From Capsicum annuum (taxonomy: Eukaryota; Streptophyta; Magnoliopsida; Solanales; Solanaceae), in contig NC_061115.1 of NCBI RefSeq assembly GCF_002878395.1, positions 158,089,160 through 158,153,159 of the forward strand: DNA of 64,000 bases, read 5' to 3'. Made by a program: the position numbers and the translations under genes. Under the pieces are notes generated by a model, which saw only the letters and a list, made by a program, of their open reading frames with translations, was not told where the DNA came from and did not search any database. Positions within the stretch are counted from its first letter, which is position 1, and every line of letters begins with the position of its first letter. Below are positions 38,091-49,440 of the stretch, one piece after another.

Positions 38091-38602
38091 TAAATGAAGG
38101 ATGAATTAGAGAAAAAAAGAATTCTTGGAAGAAGCTTTCAATTTTGTATTCTTGAGAATAGGAAATGATTATATGTTGTTAAGTGATGTTGCGTGGGGAA
38201 AATAATGCCCCTCTTGGGTTTTTAAGTCATGAATTGGGAATTTAGGGAATAAGGAAAAAAGACCAAAATGCCCCCTGTAAATTTAAGAAATCTTCTCGAA
38301 ACTACACAGCCTCTGTTCCACAGAGGCTATCGCAGAGGCTATCCTCCGTGACACACAGCAAATCGCGGAGACTATCCTCCATGACATGTTGAAATTATGG
38401 AGGCTTACTACCTTCGTGGTCTAAAACATCCCTAACCGCTTCCAAAAAATTTTAAACTCTCCCGGATGACCCTTTTAACATCCCAAAATATATATATATC
38501 AACTCATAAATAAATGTTTCAGACTTGGAAAGGCCAAAAATAAAATGTTCAAAATCTTGGGGTCTTAAAATGGCCATGTCACTTGTACTTAGTGTGAAAC
38601 AA
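38091..38602 (-). mobile_element. LTR-D fragment, left part
   Basis: From about 38118 ('gaattcttggaagaagcttt') this matches LTR-A from about 25142 to 25620. Only the own 5' part of the LTR is present; the rest, with primer-binding site and leader, is deleted at the junction with gag near 38090. The LTR is split at 38602 by the plus-strand element and resumes at 45476. Confidence 0.7.
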
Positions 38603-40950
38603 TGTAAGACCCCGCAAAAATCCTCGTCGTCTAAGTCTTTTAAAGCATGCCAAAAGAGGTCCCAGACTTAGAAATATTTTAGCTAAGTGTTGGGACTTAA
38701 ACTTTCCCTAAGCCTTCAAACTTGAGGATTTTATTCATGGCTTTTTCGACCTCAAAAATTTAATTTTTAAGTTGATTCATGATTGGGGAAGTCAATAGTA
38801 CATCTCAGGTGAGTTTCAGAATTTTTGGACTAGCGTAAGAGTGAGTTTGGAAGTCCAAAATAGTTAGCCCTCATGATAAGCCTGCAACACGAGATTTATT
38901 CCTATTTCTAGAAGTCGCGACAATGAGATTTATTCCCCTTCTAGAACTCGCAACACGAAATTTATTCCTATTTTTGGGAGTTGCAATGCGAGATTCATTC
39001 CCATTTCTAGGAGTCATACCACGCTGGTCAGTTACATGGGAAAGAGAGGCCAAGGGGTAGTATAGTCATTTTCCCCACCCTTATTTACCCATAAGCATGA
39101 AATTCAGCCCTAATTCACCAAAATATATTAACTTTCTCTCATTCTCTCTCAAGAAAAAACCGTAGGGATTTCCATTCAAGATTCAAATTTCAAGAATTTG
39201 ACCATCAATCTTCTTAAAAAATAAAGCATAAAGGTATGTTAGATGGTCATTCATAGATCCTTACCTTCTATGGAGCCCAAGAATCCCTTTTCAAAATACA
39301 AGATTTATGATTTATGATTTTCATGTAAATTAGATTGAATTTATGTTCATGATGTTGTTTGAGTTTTAATTCATGATTAAGATTTGAAGTTCCAAGAATT
39401 GATTTTAGTATGTGTTAAATTACATGGTATTCATGATAAACCCTTCAATTTGCAAGTTGATTGTTGTAACCAAGTTAATCCTAGGTGTTTATGAGTTAAT
39501 GAACCATGTATGTTTCTTATGTGTTTGATAAATAGTCTATGAGAATGAAATTGTGCCTTTATAGCATGCTAACATGTATTCCCCATCCATGTACAAGTTC
39601 ATGTGTTATGAGTGTTTGATGAAATGCCTCTATGAATGAATTATGACCAAGTAACCATTGTTATGTTATTCAAGATAATGCTTTGCCTTACTTTTCATGC
39701 TATCGAGTCCTGGGGGTATTTAATACCCGACAACTTAGTTGTTCATCTAAAGCCAGTGTCAGTTATGAATAGTATCGATCATGTCATGATTAGTCCTCCT
39801 CTCAGTTAGTTACATAACTCAGTAGAACTCAGTCAGTCACCGAACTTAGAAAAACTCAGTAAATCTCAGTATCAGCCCAGTCCAATTTAGTATACTCAAT
39901 CAGTGTTATTCAGTTGGGAGTAGGAACTAGCATCGAGCGAGTGTAGAGGTAATGACTTCTCCCGTCAGGAAGGCAGAGTTGTTATTAGCATTCTCACGCT
40001 ACAGAACTACGTAGCCAGCGTAGGATGTGAGAAGTCAACCGTCAGATTAAGGCTTGGCTACCTTCCAGGGGTCACCCGTCAAATTAGGCTTGACTTCCTA
40101 TTCAGGGTCACCTATCAAATAGACTTGACCATAGCAGTTATATTTACCTATGGTATGGTACTGGCACCCTTCCAACTGGGGTTACAGGTTGGACCCCACT
40201 CAGTTTACTCAAGGGCATGTCGGTTAAGTGAGAACTCTCACAGTTTAAGTTTCAGTCACAGTCTTCAGAATAGAACTCAGTTTAGTTCTATAGAATTAGG
40301 ACTATCAGATACAGTCACTCAATTATCAGATTTAGTTCCAGTACACTCAATAATAGTATGCACGGAATGTTCAGTAGTTACAGATTCTCCATGTATATTA
40401 ATCCAACTCTTGCATATCATTCAATTAGTTATTGTTCATGCATATAAACTCATGTATTCAGCCTTACTCATTTAGTATACCAGTACATTCCCACGTACTG
40501 ATTGCATACCCGTTTCTTACTCTATGATGTTTCATATTATAGGTTTGGATGCTCAGGTTCCTAACCGCGCTTAGCTAAATTCAGCCAGCAGTAGTAGATT
40601 TAGCAGTGAGTCCTTATCATTCGAGGATAGTCTATTATTTCATATTTTTAGTAGATGTAGTAGTTCAGTAGATGGAGTTAGTTGGGGTATTGTCCCATTA
40701 ACTCCACTTTCAGATAGTCAGATTAGAGGCTTTTCAGACTAGATTTTTAAAATAGTATTTCAAATTTTAGATGTTATATTTTATCAATATTTTAGATGTA
40801 TAGAATCTTATGGCACTTTAGCCCATTATTCCGTTTTTATTTCGACATCATTACTCAGTACTCGCAGTAGATATCAGTTATGGGTTAGCTTGTGGTCCCT
40901 CAGGATCATATGCACTGTGTATCATCTGGGTGAAAACTCGGGACGTTACA
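38603..40950 (+). repeat. 5' LTR of nested gypsy element
   Basis: 2348 bp, TGTAAGACCCCGC to GGGACGTTACA. It includes four copies of a 33-bp repeat (38880-39014) and the hairpin GGGTATTTAATACCC (39714-39728). Confidence 0.9.
38880..39014 (+). repeat. 33-bp minisatellite in 5' LTR, four copies
   Basis: The unit contains 'cgagatttattcc' and ends in an 'agaagtcgc'-like stretch; four imperfect copies are readable. The partner LTR has five. Confidence 0.8.
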
Positions 40951-40953
40951 AAC

Positions 40954-40967
40954 TTAGTATCAGAGCC
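40954..40967 (+). promoter_or_regulatory. Primer-binding site
   Basis: TTAGTATCAGAGCC just inside the 5' LTR, one base away from the plant initiator-Met type TTGGTATCAGAGCC. Confidence 0.8.
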
Positions 40968-41174
40968 TAAGGTTCAATAGTGTCCTAGGGAGTTTGAAAA
41001 GCCGCACCACATAGAATTTTGTGCATGGGTGTATAGCGCGCCACACTTATAGACAGGAGGCTATAAGATGTTTTAGGAATAGCTTCCCTTCTTTCAGTAT
41101 TTATGTCGTGCGAGTAAGTGTGATCTCAAGTTAAACTCTCAATATAATCTATTTCTTCCTTCCATTTACAGAAC

Positions 41175-42420
41175 ATGCCTCCTAAGAATAATGAAAGAAG
41201 AACAGGAAATCAGTCAACCGCTCAGCCAGTTCAGGCAGATCCCCTGGATTAGCATGTCTCTCATGCAGAATTTAAAGCTGCATTCACTACCCTAGCCAAT
41301 TCAGTCGCAACTCAGAATGAAGGCCCAGCTGTTGTTCCAGCCAACCCAGTGGCCAAACTGCTGCAACCAAAATTCAGGACTTTACCCGAATGAATCCTCC
41401 TTCCTTTACAGGATCAAAGTCAGAAGAGAATACACAGAACTTTCTCGATCAGGTTCAGAACATCACAGATATCATGGGAGTGACTTCCAGTGAGAGTGTT
41501 GAGTTAGCTATTTATCAGCTATAAGATGTAGCCTATACATAGTTTAAGCAGTGAAAGGTAGACAAGGGTGTGGATGTAGAGCCCGTAGAGTGGGAAGAGT
41601 TTGCTACTGCCTTTCTAGATAGATTCTTCCCCTTAGAAATAAGAGAGTCCAAAGTGTTAGAGTTCATCAATCTCAGACAAGGTATCATGAGCGTCAAAAA
41701 GTATTCCCTCAAGTTTACTCAGTTAGCCAGGTATGCTCCCCATGTAGTAGCAGATAATAGGTCCAGAATGAGCAAGTTTGTATCTAAGGTGTCAGATAGT
41801 GTGGTTAAGAAATGTATAATAGCGATGTTGATTAAAGAGATGGACATATCTAGGCTTATGGTTCATGCTCAATAGAATGAAAAGCAGAAACTCAAGGAAA
41901 AGAAGAGGTAAAATAAAAAGGCTAGAATAGGTAGCTTTAATTTCAATCAGCCTAAGTCAGATAGAGATAATCTTTTCTAGTTTCTCCTAAAGTTCTTAGT
42001 CCCAGCTTTATCCTCGGCCAGTGTACCAATTACCCAGGATAGAGTAAGCAATGGTTGTACAAATCCGTTATATGGAGAGTGTGGTAAGAACCATCAAGGA
42101 GAGTGTAGGGCTAGCAGTAACATTTTTTATGGGTGTGGGAAACTGGTCCATAGGCTCAGGGAGTGTCGAGTAGCTGCTCAAAAAAGTAGGGATATGCTCC
42201 ATCAAGGTCAATCTTATCAGTCACTAGCTCAGTCCAGTCACCCGAATCAATAGGGCTCCTCTTTCAGTGCCACCCACGGTCAGCGTCTAAATACATTTTA
42301 TGCACTTCAGTCCCGACAAGACCAGGAAAGTCCTCCTGATGTAGTCACTAGTAAGTTACAAATCTCTCACTTATATGTTTATGCCTTATGAGATCCATGA
42401 GCTTCTCTATCTTCTGTAGT
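41175..42420 (+). pseudogene. Broken gypsy gag
   Basis: Starts MPPKNNERRTGNQSTAQPVQ at 41175. Later blocks include VEWEEFATAFLDRFFP (about 41580), KYSLKFTQLARYAPHVVADN (about 41700) and a zinc-knuckle-like YGECGKNHQGEC..CGKLVHRLREC (about 42070-42170). There are at least six in-frame stops and a frameshift near 41350. The frame fades at about 42360-42420, where DVVTSKLQISHLYVYAL marks the start of protease before the deletion. It is homologous to gag on the opposite strand at 37160-38060, so both elements belong to related lineages. Confidence 0.85.
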
Positions 42421-43089
42421 TCTTACATAGCAATCCATTCCAAGGTTGAACCCTAAAACAATAGTAGGATTATTAATTTAGTAACCCACAGACGTAGAAT
42501 GATGTCTTTAAGCTATGGGGCAAAAGGTAGTATAGTACATGATAGAAGACCATGCATGCACACAGTTCCTAGTATAAGGAGTTTCAATTTAATCTATAGC
42601 ACGAATCGGATTCCATAAGTTCAAAAATTCTAAACTCAGGTCATGCAGTTCATGACGCACGTATTCATGTTTCTCAGTATGCTTAGTTCCCATGACTCAT
42701 GTTACACTTTTAATGGTCCGTAAAGTTCAGTTTATGTCATGTGTTCCTCAGGCCTCAGTAGTGTGTCAAAGTCATTCAGTCGTGCTTCAGTTAGATGGTG
42801 TCTCGTACATTATCATAGTCTTCCTTAAACCTACTCAGCCCCATATTTAGTACCGTTACAAACTTGTTATCAGTTACCATCTCATATCATTCTCATGCGA
42901 GTCATGTATTTCCTGAATTATTTTTATCCATGTAATCATGCATCAGATATACATGTTAAGAATGTAAGTTTAGTCTACCAGACCAGTCACGTAATCATGC
43001 TCTAGTTGTGCATGTCTAGTTTAGTACGTAAACTCAGTTTGTCCGTACTTCCTCAGCTTAACTAGCCACATTCGAGGATAAATGTTCCT
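42421..43089 (+). other. Interior 3' untranslated remnant
   Basis: No coding similarity. It ends with 'cacattcgaggataaatg' at about 43068-43085, the block that precedes the polypurine tract in this family. The jump from the protease start to this sequence marks the deletion of nearly all of pol. Confidence 0.6.
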
Positions 43090-43099
43090 AAGGGAGAGA
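43090..43099 (+). promoter_or_regulatory. Polypurine tract
   Basis: AAGGGAGAGA, followed by TAT and the 3' LTR start TGTAAG at 43103. Confidence 0.75.
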
Positions 43100-43102
43100 T
43101 AT

Positions 43103-45475
43103 TGTAAGACCCCGCAAAAATACTCATGGTCTAAGTCCTTTAAAGCATGCCAAAAGAGGTCCCAGACTTAGAAAAATTTTAGCTAAGTGTTGAGACTTAG
43201 ACTTTCCCTAAGGCTTCAAACTTTGAGAATTTTATTTATGGCTTTCCCAACCTCGAAAAGTTGATTTTTAAGTTGATTCATGATCGGGGAAGTCAATAGT
43301 ACATCTCGGGTGAGTTTCAAAATTTTTGAACTAGCGTAAGAGTGAGGTTAGATGTCCAAAACAGTGAACCCTTGTGATAAGCCCGCAATATGAGATTTAT
43401 TCCCATTTTTGGAAGTCGCGACAACGAGATTTATTCCTGTTTCTAGAAGTCATGACAGCGAGATTTATTCCTGCTTCTAAAAGTCATGACATAAGATCTA
43501 TTCCCATTTTTGGGAGTCGCAATGCAAGATTCATTCCCATTTCTGGGAGTCGTACCACAATGGTCAGTTACACATGAAAGAGAAGCCAACGGGTAGTATA
43601 GTCATTTTCCACATCCTTATTTACCCATAAGCATGAAATTCAGCCCTAATTCACCAAAATATATTCACTTTCTCTCAAACTCTCTCAAGAACAAGCCTTA
43701 GGGTTTTCCATTCAAGATTTAAATCTCAAGAATCTGACCATAAATCTTCACAAAAATCAAGCATAAAGGTATCTTAGATGTTCATTCATGCTTCCTTACC
43801 TTCCATGGAGCCCAAGAATCCCTTTTCAAAATACAAGATTTATGGTTTATGATTTCCATGTTTGAATTAGATTGAATTAATCTTCATGACGTTGTTTGAG
43901 TTTTAATTCATGATTAAGATTTCAAGTTCCAAGAATTGATTTTAGTATGTGTTAAATTACATGGTATTCATGATAAACCCTTCAATTTGCAAGTTGATTG
44001 TCATAACCATGTTAATCATAGGTGTTTATAATTTAATGAACCAAGTATGTTTCTTATATGTTTGATAAATGGTCTATGAGAATGAAATTGTGCCTTTATA
44101 GCATGCTAACATGTATTCCCCATTCATGCACAAGTTTATGCATTACGAGTGTTTGATGAAATACCTCTATGAATGAATTATGACCAAAGTAACCATTGTT
44201 ATGTTATTCAAGATAATGCTTTGCCTTACTTTCCATGCTATCGATTCCTAGGGGTAATTAATACCAGACAACTTAGTTGTTTATCTACAGTCAGTATCAA
44301 TTATGAATAGTATCAGCCATGTCACAATTAGTCCTCCTCTTAGTTAGTTATAAAACTCAGTAGAACTCAGTCAGCCATCGAACTTAGGAAAACTCAGTAA
44401 ATCTCAGTATTAGCCCAGTCCAGTTCAGTATACTCAATTAGTGTTATTCAGTTGGGAGTACGAACTAGCACCGAGCGAGTGTAGAGGTGACGACTTTTCC
44501 CATCAGGCAGGTAGAGTCGTTATTAGCAGTCTCACACTACAGAACTACGTATCCAGAGTCACCCATCAGATTAAGGGTTGGCTACCTTTCAAGGGTTACC
44601 CGTTAGATTAGGCTTGACTTTCGGTTCAGGGTCACCCGTCAGATACACTTGACCACAGCAGTTGTCTTTACCTGTGGCACGGTACTGGCACCCTTCCAAC
44701 TGGGGTTACAGGTTTGACCCCACTCAGTTTACTCAGGGGCATATCGGTTAAGTGAGAACTCCCACAGTTTTAGTTTCAGTCTTAGTCTTCAAAATAGAAC
44801 TCAATTCAGTTCTACAAAATTAGGACTGTCAGATACAGTCACTCAACTATTAGATTTAGTTCCAATACACTCAGTTACAGTGTGCACAGTATGTTCAGTA
44901 GTTACAGATCCTCCATGTATGTTAATCCAGCTCTTGCATGTCATTCAGTTAGTTATTGTTCATGCATAAAAACCCATGCATTCAGCCTTACCTCATTTAG
45001 CATACCAGTGCATTCCCACATACTGATCGCATAACTATTTCTTGCTCTATGATGTTTTATATCATAGATTTAGATGCTCAGGTTCCTGACCGCGCTTAGC
45101 CAGATTTAGTCAGCAGTAGTAGATTTAGCAGTGAGTACTCATCATTCGAGGATAGTCTATTATTTCATATTTTCAGTAGATGTAGTAGTTCAATAGATGG
45201 AGTTAGTTGGGGATTGTCCCATCAACTCCACTTTTAGACAGTCAAATTAGAGGCTTTTCAGACTAGATTTTTCAAATAGTATTTAAGATTTTAGATGTTA
45301 TATTTTATCAATATTCTAGATGTATTGAACCTTATGGAACTACAACCCATTATTCTGCATTTATTTCAGCATCATTACTCAGTGGTCATAGTAGATATCA
45401 GTCATGGGTTAGCTTGTGGTCCCTCATGATCATATGCACCGTGTAGCGTTCGGGGTATAGACTCGGGGCGTTACA
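43103..45475 (+). repeat. 3' LTR of nested gypsy element
   Basis: 2373 bp, TGTAAGACCCCGC to GGGGCGTTACA. Its 25-bp excess over the 5' LTR is largely one extra unit of the 33-bp minisatellite. Confidence 0.9.
43378..43555 (+). repeat. 33-bp minisatellite in 3' LTR, five copies
   Basis: Same unit as at 38880-39014, with one more copy. The two central copies share 'atgacagcgagatttattcc'-type starts and look like the duplicated pair. Confidence 0.75.
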
Positions 45476-45547
45476 AACAATGACTTAGGACTTCTAAACA
45501 TTAGACGACTGGCTGAAAACTCATCCAGAATCTTGCGGGGTATTTTA
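45476..45547 (-). mobile_element. LTR-D fragment, right part
   Basis: Starts with the second AACAA target copy and matches LTR-A 25616-25687 ('tgacttcggacttctaaaca'), ending GGGGTATTTTA at the own 5' LTR boundary. Confidence 0.8.
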
Positions 45548-46464
45548 CTAAGGGCATTCCAAAACCATTGTAATCCATTCTGTAATGCAATGCAATATTT
45601 TCAAAGGATAAGTTAAGCTATGTGAATATTCATATGTAAAGTCAAGTTTACAATGTGAGTTGAGGTTAATGCCATTACCAAGCCAAAATTTATCAATTTT
45701 GGTGAAACTTGTGTCACCCCTTTCAATCACAATAACAATGCACCAACTCAATCCCAAAACCACCAATTAAAGTAATAATCTATTTAAAACATGGAAAAAG
45801 TAATTCAAGTAATAACAACCAAAAACTCTCAACCCAATTTCAAACTCATCATACAAAACACATAAATATTCAATGAATTGATGCCATAATGTAAAATTTA
45901 AGTTAAGGAATCAGAAACACACCTAAAATATAGAAGAATGGGAGAAAGATTTTTCATTCCTTCACCGGAAAGATATGTGGCTATTAAAGAATTGAAGAGA
46001 AATCAAAGTTTGGAGCCCAAATGATATAACCCTTGTAAAACCCTTGAATTTTCTTAGTTTGGGAGTTAAAGAAGAAACTAATGATGTTTTGATCTTGATA
46101 ACTAAAGGAAATGGGCCAATTTGGTGTTTTAAATTCATTTAAGGGGTAAATGACAAAAAAGTCCCTCACCCCAAATGGAAAAAATAAAAACTTGATAAAA
46201 AATGCATAGCAGTATGGCACATCGCTCTCTCAGAGATTAGCCTCCTTGACACACTTCTATCGTGGAGTATAAATGGCATGGAACGCTGCTATCATGGACC
46301 CCTACTGCCCCAGGGTCCCAAAATGACCTCGAACCCTTTTCGAAAATTTTAATTCTTTTCCAATACCCTTTTAACATTCCTAATCATAATTTAAGTCAAA
46401 ACTTAATGTTACACATATGGGAGGATCAAAAATAAATTTGTTAAAATTTTTACGCGGTCTTACA
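45548..46464 (-). mobile_element. LTR of outer family, copy 2, left-hand (own 5') part
   Basis: Resumes the LTR broken at 23575: 'gagttgaggttaatgccatt' (45657) matches LTR copy 1 at 21957, and 'cccttttaacattcctaa' (46366) matches 22618. It ends GGTCTTACA at 46464, the own 5' terminus. Confidence 0.75.
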
Positions 46465-48010
46465 AGTATCTTATTGACAGTATATGAATATATCATAATA
46501 GTATCTTAGATGGATGAGGAGTGTCATGATACTATGCCAGTCTATAATATATTGAGATGTTATACTAAAAGAGTCTCACTAAAAGATGATGCAATGTCAA
46601 TATATAGATATACTGAGATGGTACACTCAGAGTGTCTCATTAGAGGATGATATCATGTCAGTATATAGATATACTATGGTGGTATACTGAAGAGTGTCTC
46701 GTTGAAGGTTGAAGCAATCCTCCATGATACTATCACAAGATATCGAATACTATGATGTTATCATAAAATATTAGGGAGTGTCTCATCAAAGGACAAAACC
46801 ATGCAGTATATGAATATATTGTGGTAGTATATTAAGGAATGTCTCATTGAAAGACTAAAGCAGTCCTCCATGACACCATCGTAGTATAATGATATACTAT
46901 GATAGAATTATAGAGGATTGAGGAGTGTCTTATTAAAGAATGACACTATGTCGGTATATAGATATATTATGATGATCTCACGAAGGTCTCACAGAAGGAT
47001 TGAAGCTGACATCAGTGATACCATGATAATATGTATATGTATATGTATATGTATGTATATATATAAATGTATATATATACATACATATTGTTGTGGTATC
47101 ATGACGAACTAAAGAAAACCCCAATGATATCATATAAGTATAGAGATATACTGTGATGGTATCATGTAGATCTCACTGAAGGATTGAAAATACATCAATG
47201 ATACTATGATAGTATATAGATATACTGTGATGGTATCATCACAGACTAAATAAAATCCCAATGATACCATGTCAGTATATTGATATTGTGATGGTATCAT
47301 GAAGATCTGACTAAAGGATTAAAATAAACATCAATGGTACGATGACAGTATATAGATATACTAAAATAGACATCAATAATATAATGACAGTATTTAGACA
47401 TACTTTGATGTTATTATGGAGGTCTCACTAAAGGATTGAAACAGACATCAATGATATGATGGCAATATATAGATATATCGTGATGGTATTATTACCGACT
47501 GCCGCAAACCCAATGATATGATGTCAGTATATATATACTATAATGGTATCATGAAGGTCAGGCTAAAGGATTGAAGCACACATTAATGATATCATGGCAG
47601 CATAAATATAATGTGATGGTATCATGGAGGTCTCACGAAAGATTGAAGCATACACTAATGATACCATGATAGTATATAGATATAGTTTGATGATATCATA
47701 CGGACTAAAGTAAACCCAAATAATACCATGTCAGTATAAATATGTTATGATGATATCATGAACGTTTGACGGAATGATTGAATTACAAACATTAATGATA
47801 CCATGACAATATATAGATATACTGTAATGGTATCATTACGGACTAAAGCAAACCCCAATGATACTATGTCAGTATATACATACTGTGCAAGTATCATGGA
47901 GGTTTGACTGAAGATTTAAAATAGACATCAGTGATACATGAAGATACATAAATATACTATGATGGTATCATGAAGGTTTCACTGTGGATTAAAAAAAAAC
48001 ATTAATGATG
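46465..48010. repeat. Tandem repeat of palindromic units
   Basis: An imperfect tandem array of about 1.5 kb. From about 47100 the period is about 135 bp, made of two related halves of about 68 bp: one carries 'ctcactgaaggattgaa' and the other 'cggactaaagcaaacccc'. Each half includes ATGATACCAT, then 'gacagtatatagatatactg', then ATGGTATCAT. The outer decamers are reverse complements, so every half can fold into a hairpin of about 40 bp. The first 500 bp is a more diverged version with 'gagtgtctcatt'. No coding content. Confidence 0.8.
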
Positions 48011-48156
48011 CCATTACAGACTGAAGCAAATGAAAAAAAAAAGCAAAAAAAAAGAAATAAATAAATAAGAAATAATAAAAGAACCGAAATATGAAAGTAG
48101 CTACTGGTGAAAAATAAAGAATAATTTGATTTGAAAAAAATGAATGAAGAGAAGAA

Positions 48157-48188
<32 letters not shown>

Positions 48189-48560
48189 AAAAAATAAGAA
48201 ATAAAGAAATTGAACAACAAAGATAAAATTGAGAAAAAAAATGAAAGGAACCAATGAAGAGAAAAGGGAGAAAAATAAAAGCTGAAAAAAATAAGTGAAA
48301 AAATAAATGAATAAAGAAAAAAACAAGAAAAAAAGAAAAGAAAAGAAAGAAAAAAAAGAAGAAAAGGATTATGAAGAAAATAAAGGAGAAAAGGATTATA
48401 TTAAATAAAAATGGAGTGTGAATTAGATTATGGTGTAAAAATGATATGAAAAAAGAAATAACTGAACAGAAAAGCATAAAAAGAGGGGGGGGGGGGGGGA
48501 GAAAAAGGGAGGGGGAGAAGGAAGAAGAAGTAGAGAAATAAAAAGGAAAGGAATTAAGAG
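48011..48560. repeat. Purine-rich low-complexity tract
   Basis: The plus strand is almost entirely A and G for about 550 bp, with (GAAA)n at 48155-48190 and a run of 15 G at 48485-48499 followed by further G runs. The long Phe/Ser-rich open frames on the opposite strand are artefacts of this composition. Confidence 0.85.
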
Positions 48561-48795
48561 GGAGATAAATAACAAAAACTACAAGTAAAGGGAGCATTTT
48601 ATGTAATTAGTTAGGGAACATTTTTATAAAGGAGTATTTAGTTGTAAATAGTTTACTCCTATGGGGCATGAATGTACTTTATCCTTTCTTAAATTCAATA
48701 AATTCATGTGAGATCATGAAGAATTGAGAATATATTGCTAATTTACTTGTTTAAATAATAAAAAAAGCAAGTTTGAATAATGTTGTTTAGTTATT
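48561..48795. other. Short AT-rich spacer
   Basis: I see nothing recognisable between the purine tract and the hAT remnant. Confidence 0.4.
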
Positions 48796-49141
48796 ACAGA
48801 TAAAGCAAGTAATGTGAAACATCGGTTCCATAGTGGAGCAAAAATATTTTCATATATTTTGGACTCCTTATGTTGTTCATTATTTGAATCTAGATTTTAA
48901 ATGTATGTGCCAACCTTTTGATAAATCGTCACATTTTACTAATTGCAAATGGATTTTAGAGTTACTTCGTGAAGTATGTAATTTGAAGAACTTTTTTTAT
49001 TGAAATATTGTGAATCATGACTTGGCACATGCGATTTTTCAAAAATATTCAGATTTATGTTTGAAAGTTGGTGAAAGAAGATTTGCCTCAAACATTATTA
49101 TGACCTCGTACAATCGTGTTCGTAGAGTGAAATTGTCTTGT
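48796..49141 (+). pseudogene. hAT-like transposase remnant
   Basis: One frame reads IFWTPYVVHYLNLDFKCMC, KWILELLREVCNLKNFFY, a stop, then DLAHAIFQKYSDLCLKV and ERRFASNIIM. The blocks TPxxVHxLNL, a trailing N/H-rich helix, and RFAS are typical of the plant hAT/DUF659 transposase region. An upstream TDKASN-like stretch (about 48798) is in another frame. Only this middle section remains. Confidence 0.6.
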
Positions 49142-49147
49142 AGAGAA

Positions 49148-49246
49148 GCAGCCACGAGGGTTTGAGAGTAAAGCTCACCCTGACTACGTCTGTAAGTTAA
49201 GAAAAGCTCTTTATGGGTTAAAGCAAGCACCGATGGTCATGGATAA
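49148..49246 (+). pseudogene. Ty1/copia reverse transcriptase scrap
   Basis: 33 codons read [20 protein letters not shown] followed by LYGLKQAP, the well-known copia block ([29 protein letters not shown]). It starts within a few bases of the hAT remnant and is cut off just before a gypsy-type LTR end at 49249. Confidence 0.8.
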
Positions 49247-49248
49247 TT

Positions 49249-49440
49249 GTCACGACCCGATTTACAAGTCATGATGGCACCTACTATAACCCGCCAGTAG
49301 GTAAGCCAATACCTTAATTGAATGAAAACAAAAACTCATCTACAATGCAACCTTACCCGATCATCTTCACATCCAAGAAACCAATGCCCTGGGTTGTTTA
49401 CAGACCAAGAAAACTTCAATATTGCTCTTTTTCCGTAATG
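49249..49440 (-). mobile_element. Gypsy-type LTR end fragment
   Basis: Begins TGTCACGACCCGATTTACAA, like the own 3' ends of minus-strand LTRs at 23027 and 32464. The rest of the LTR is missing; the right limit is approximate. Confidence 0.45.

Larger units (their letters stand above)
38603..45475 (+). mobile_element. Nested Ty3/gypsy element with pol deleted
   Basis: Two long LTRs (38603-40950 and 43103-45475), primer-binding site at 40954-40967 and polypurine tract at 43090-43099 surround a 2.15-kb interior holding only gag and the first traces of protease. A perfect 5-bp target duplication AACAA flanks it (38598-38602 and 45476-45480), and the unoccupied site is readable in LTR-A. Comparing the first 270 bp of the LTRs by eye shows about 10 percent difference, so the insertion is not recent. 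Reverse transcriptase, RNase H and integrase are absent, so it cannot move by itself. Confidence 0.9.

Noticed and set aside
20470..46464. Integrated plant pararetrovirus
   Set aside because: Gag, protease, reverse transcriptase and RNase H remnants are associated with LTRs, primer-binding sites and polypurine tracts, as in Ty3/gypsy elements; no movement-protein or viral coat-like region was seen.
47979..48597. Two long Phe/Ser/Leu-rich open frames on the minus strand (115 and 202 codons)
   Set aside because: They are translations of the homopurine tract; low complexity, no start context or domain.
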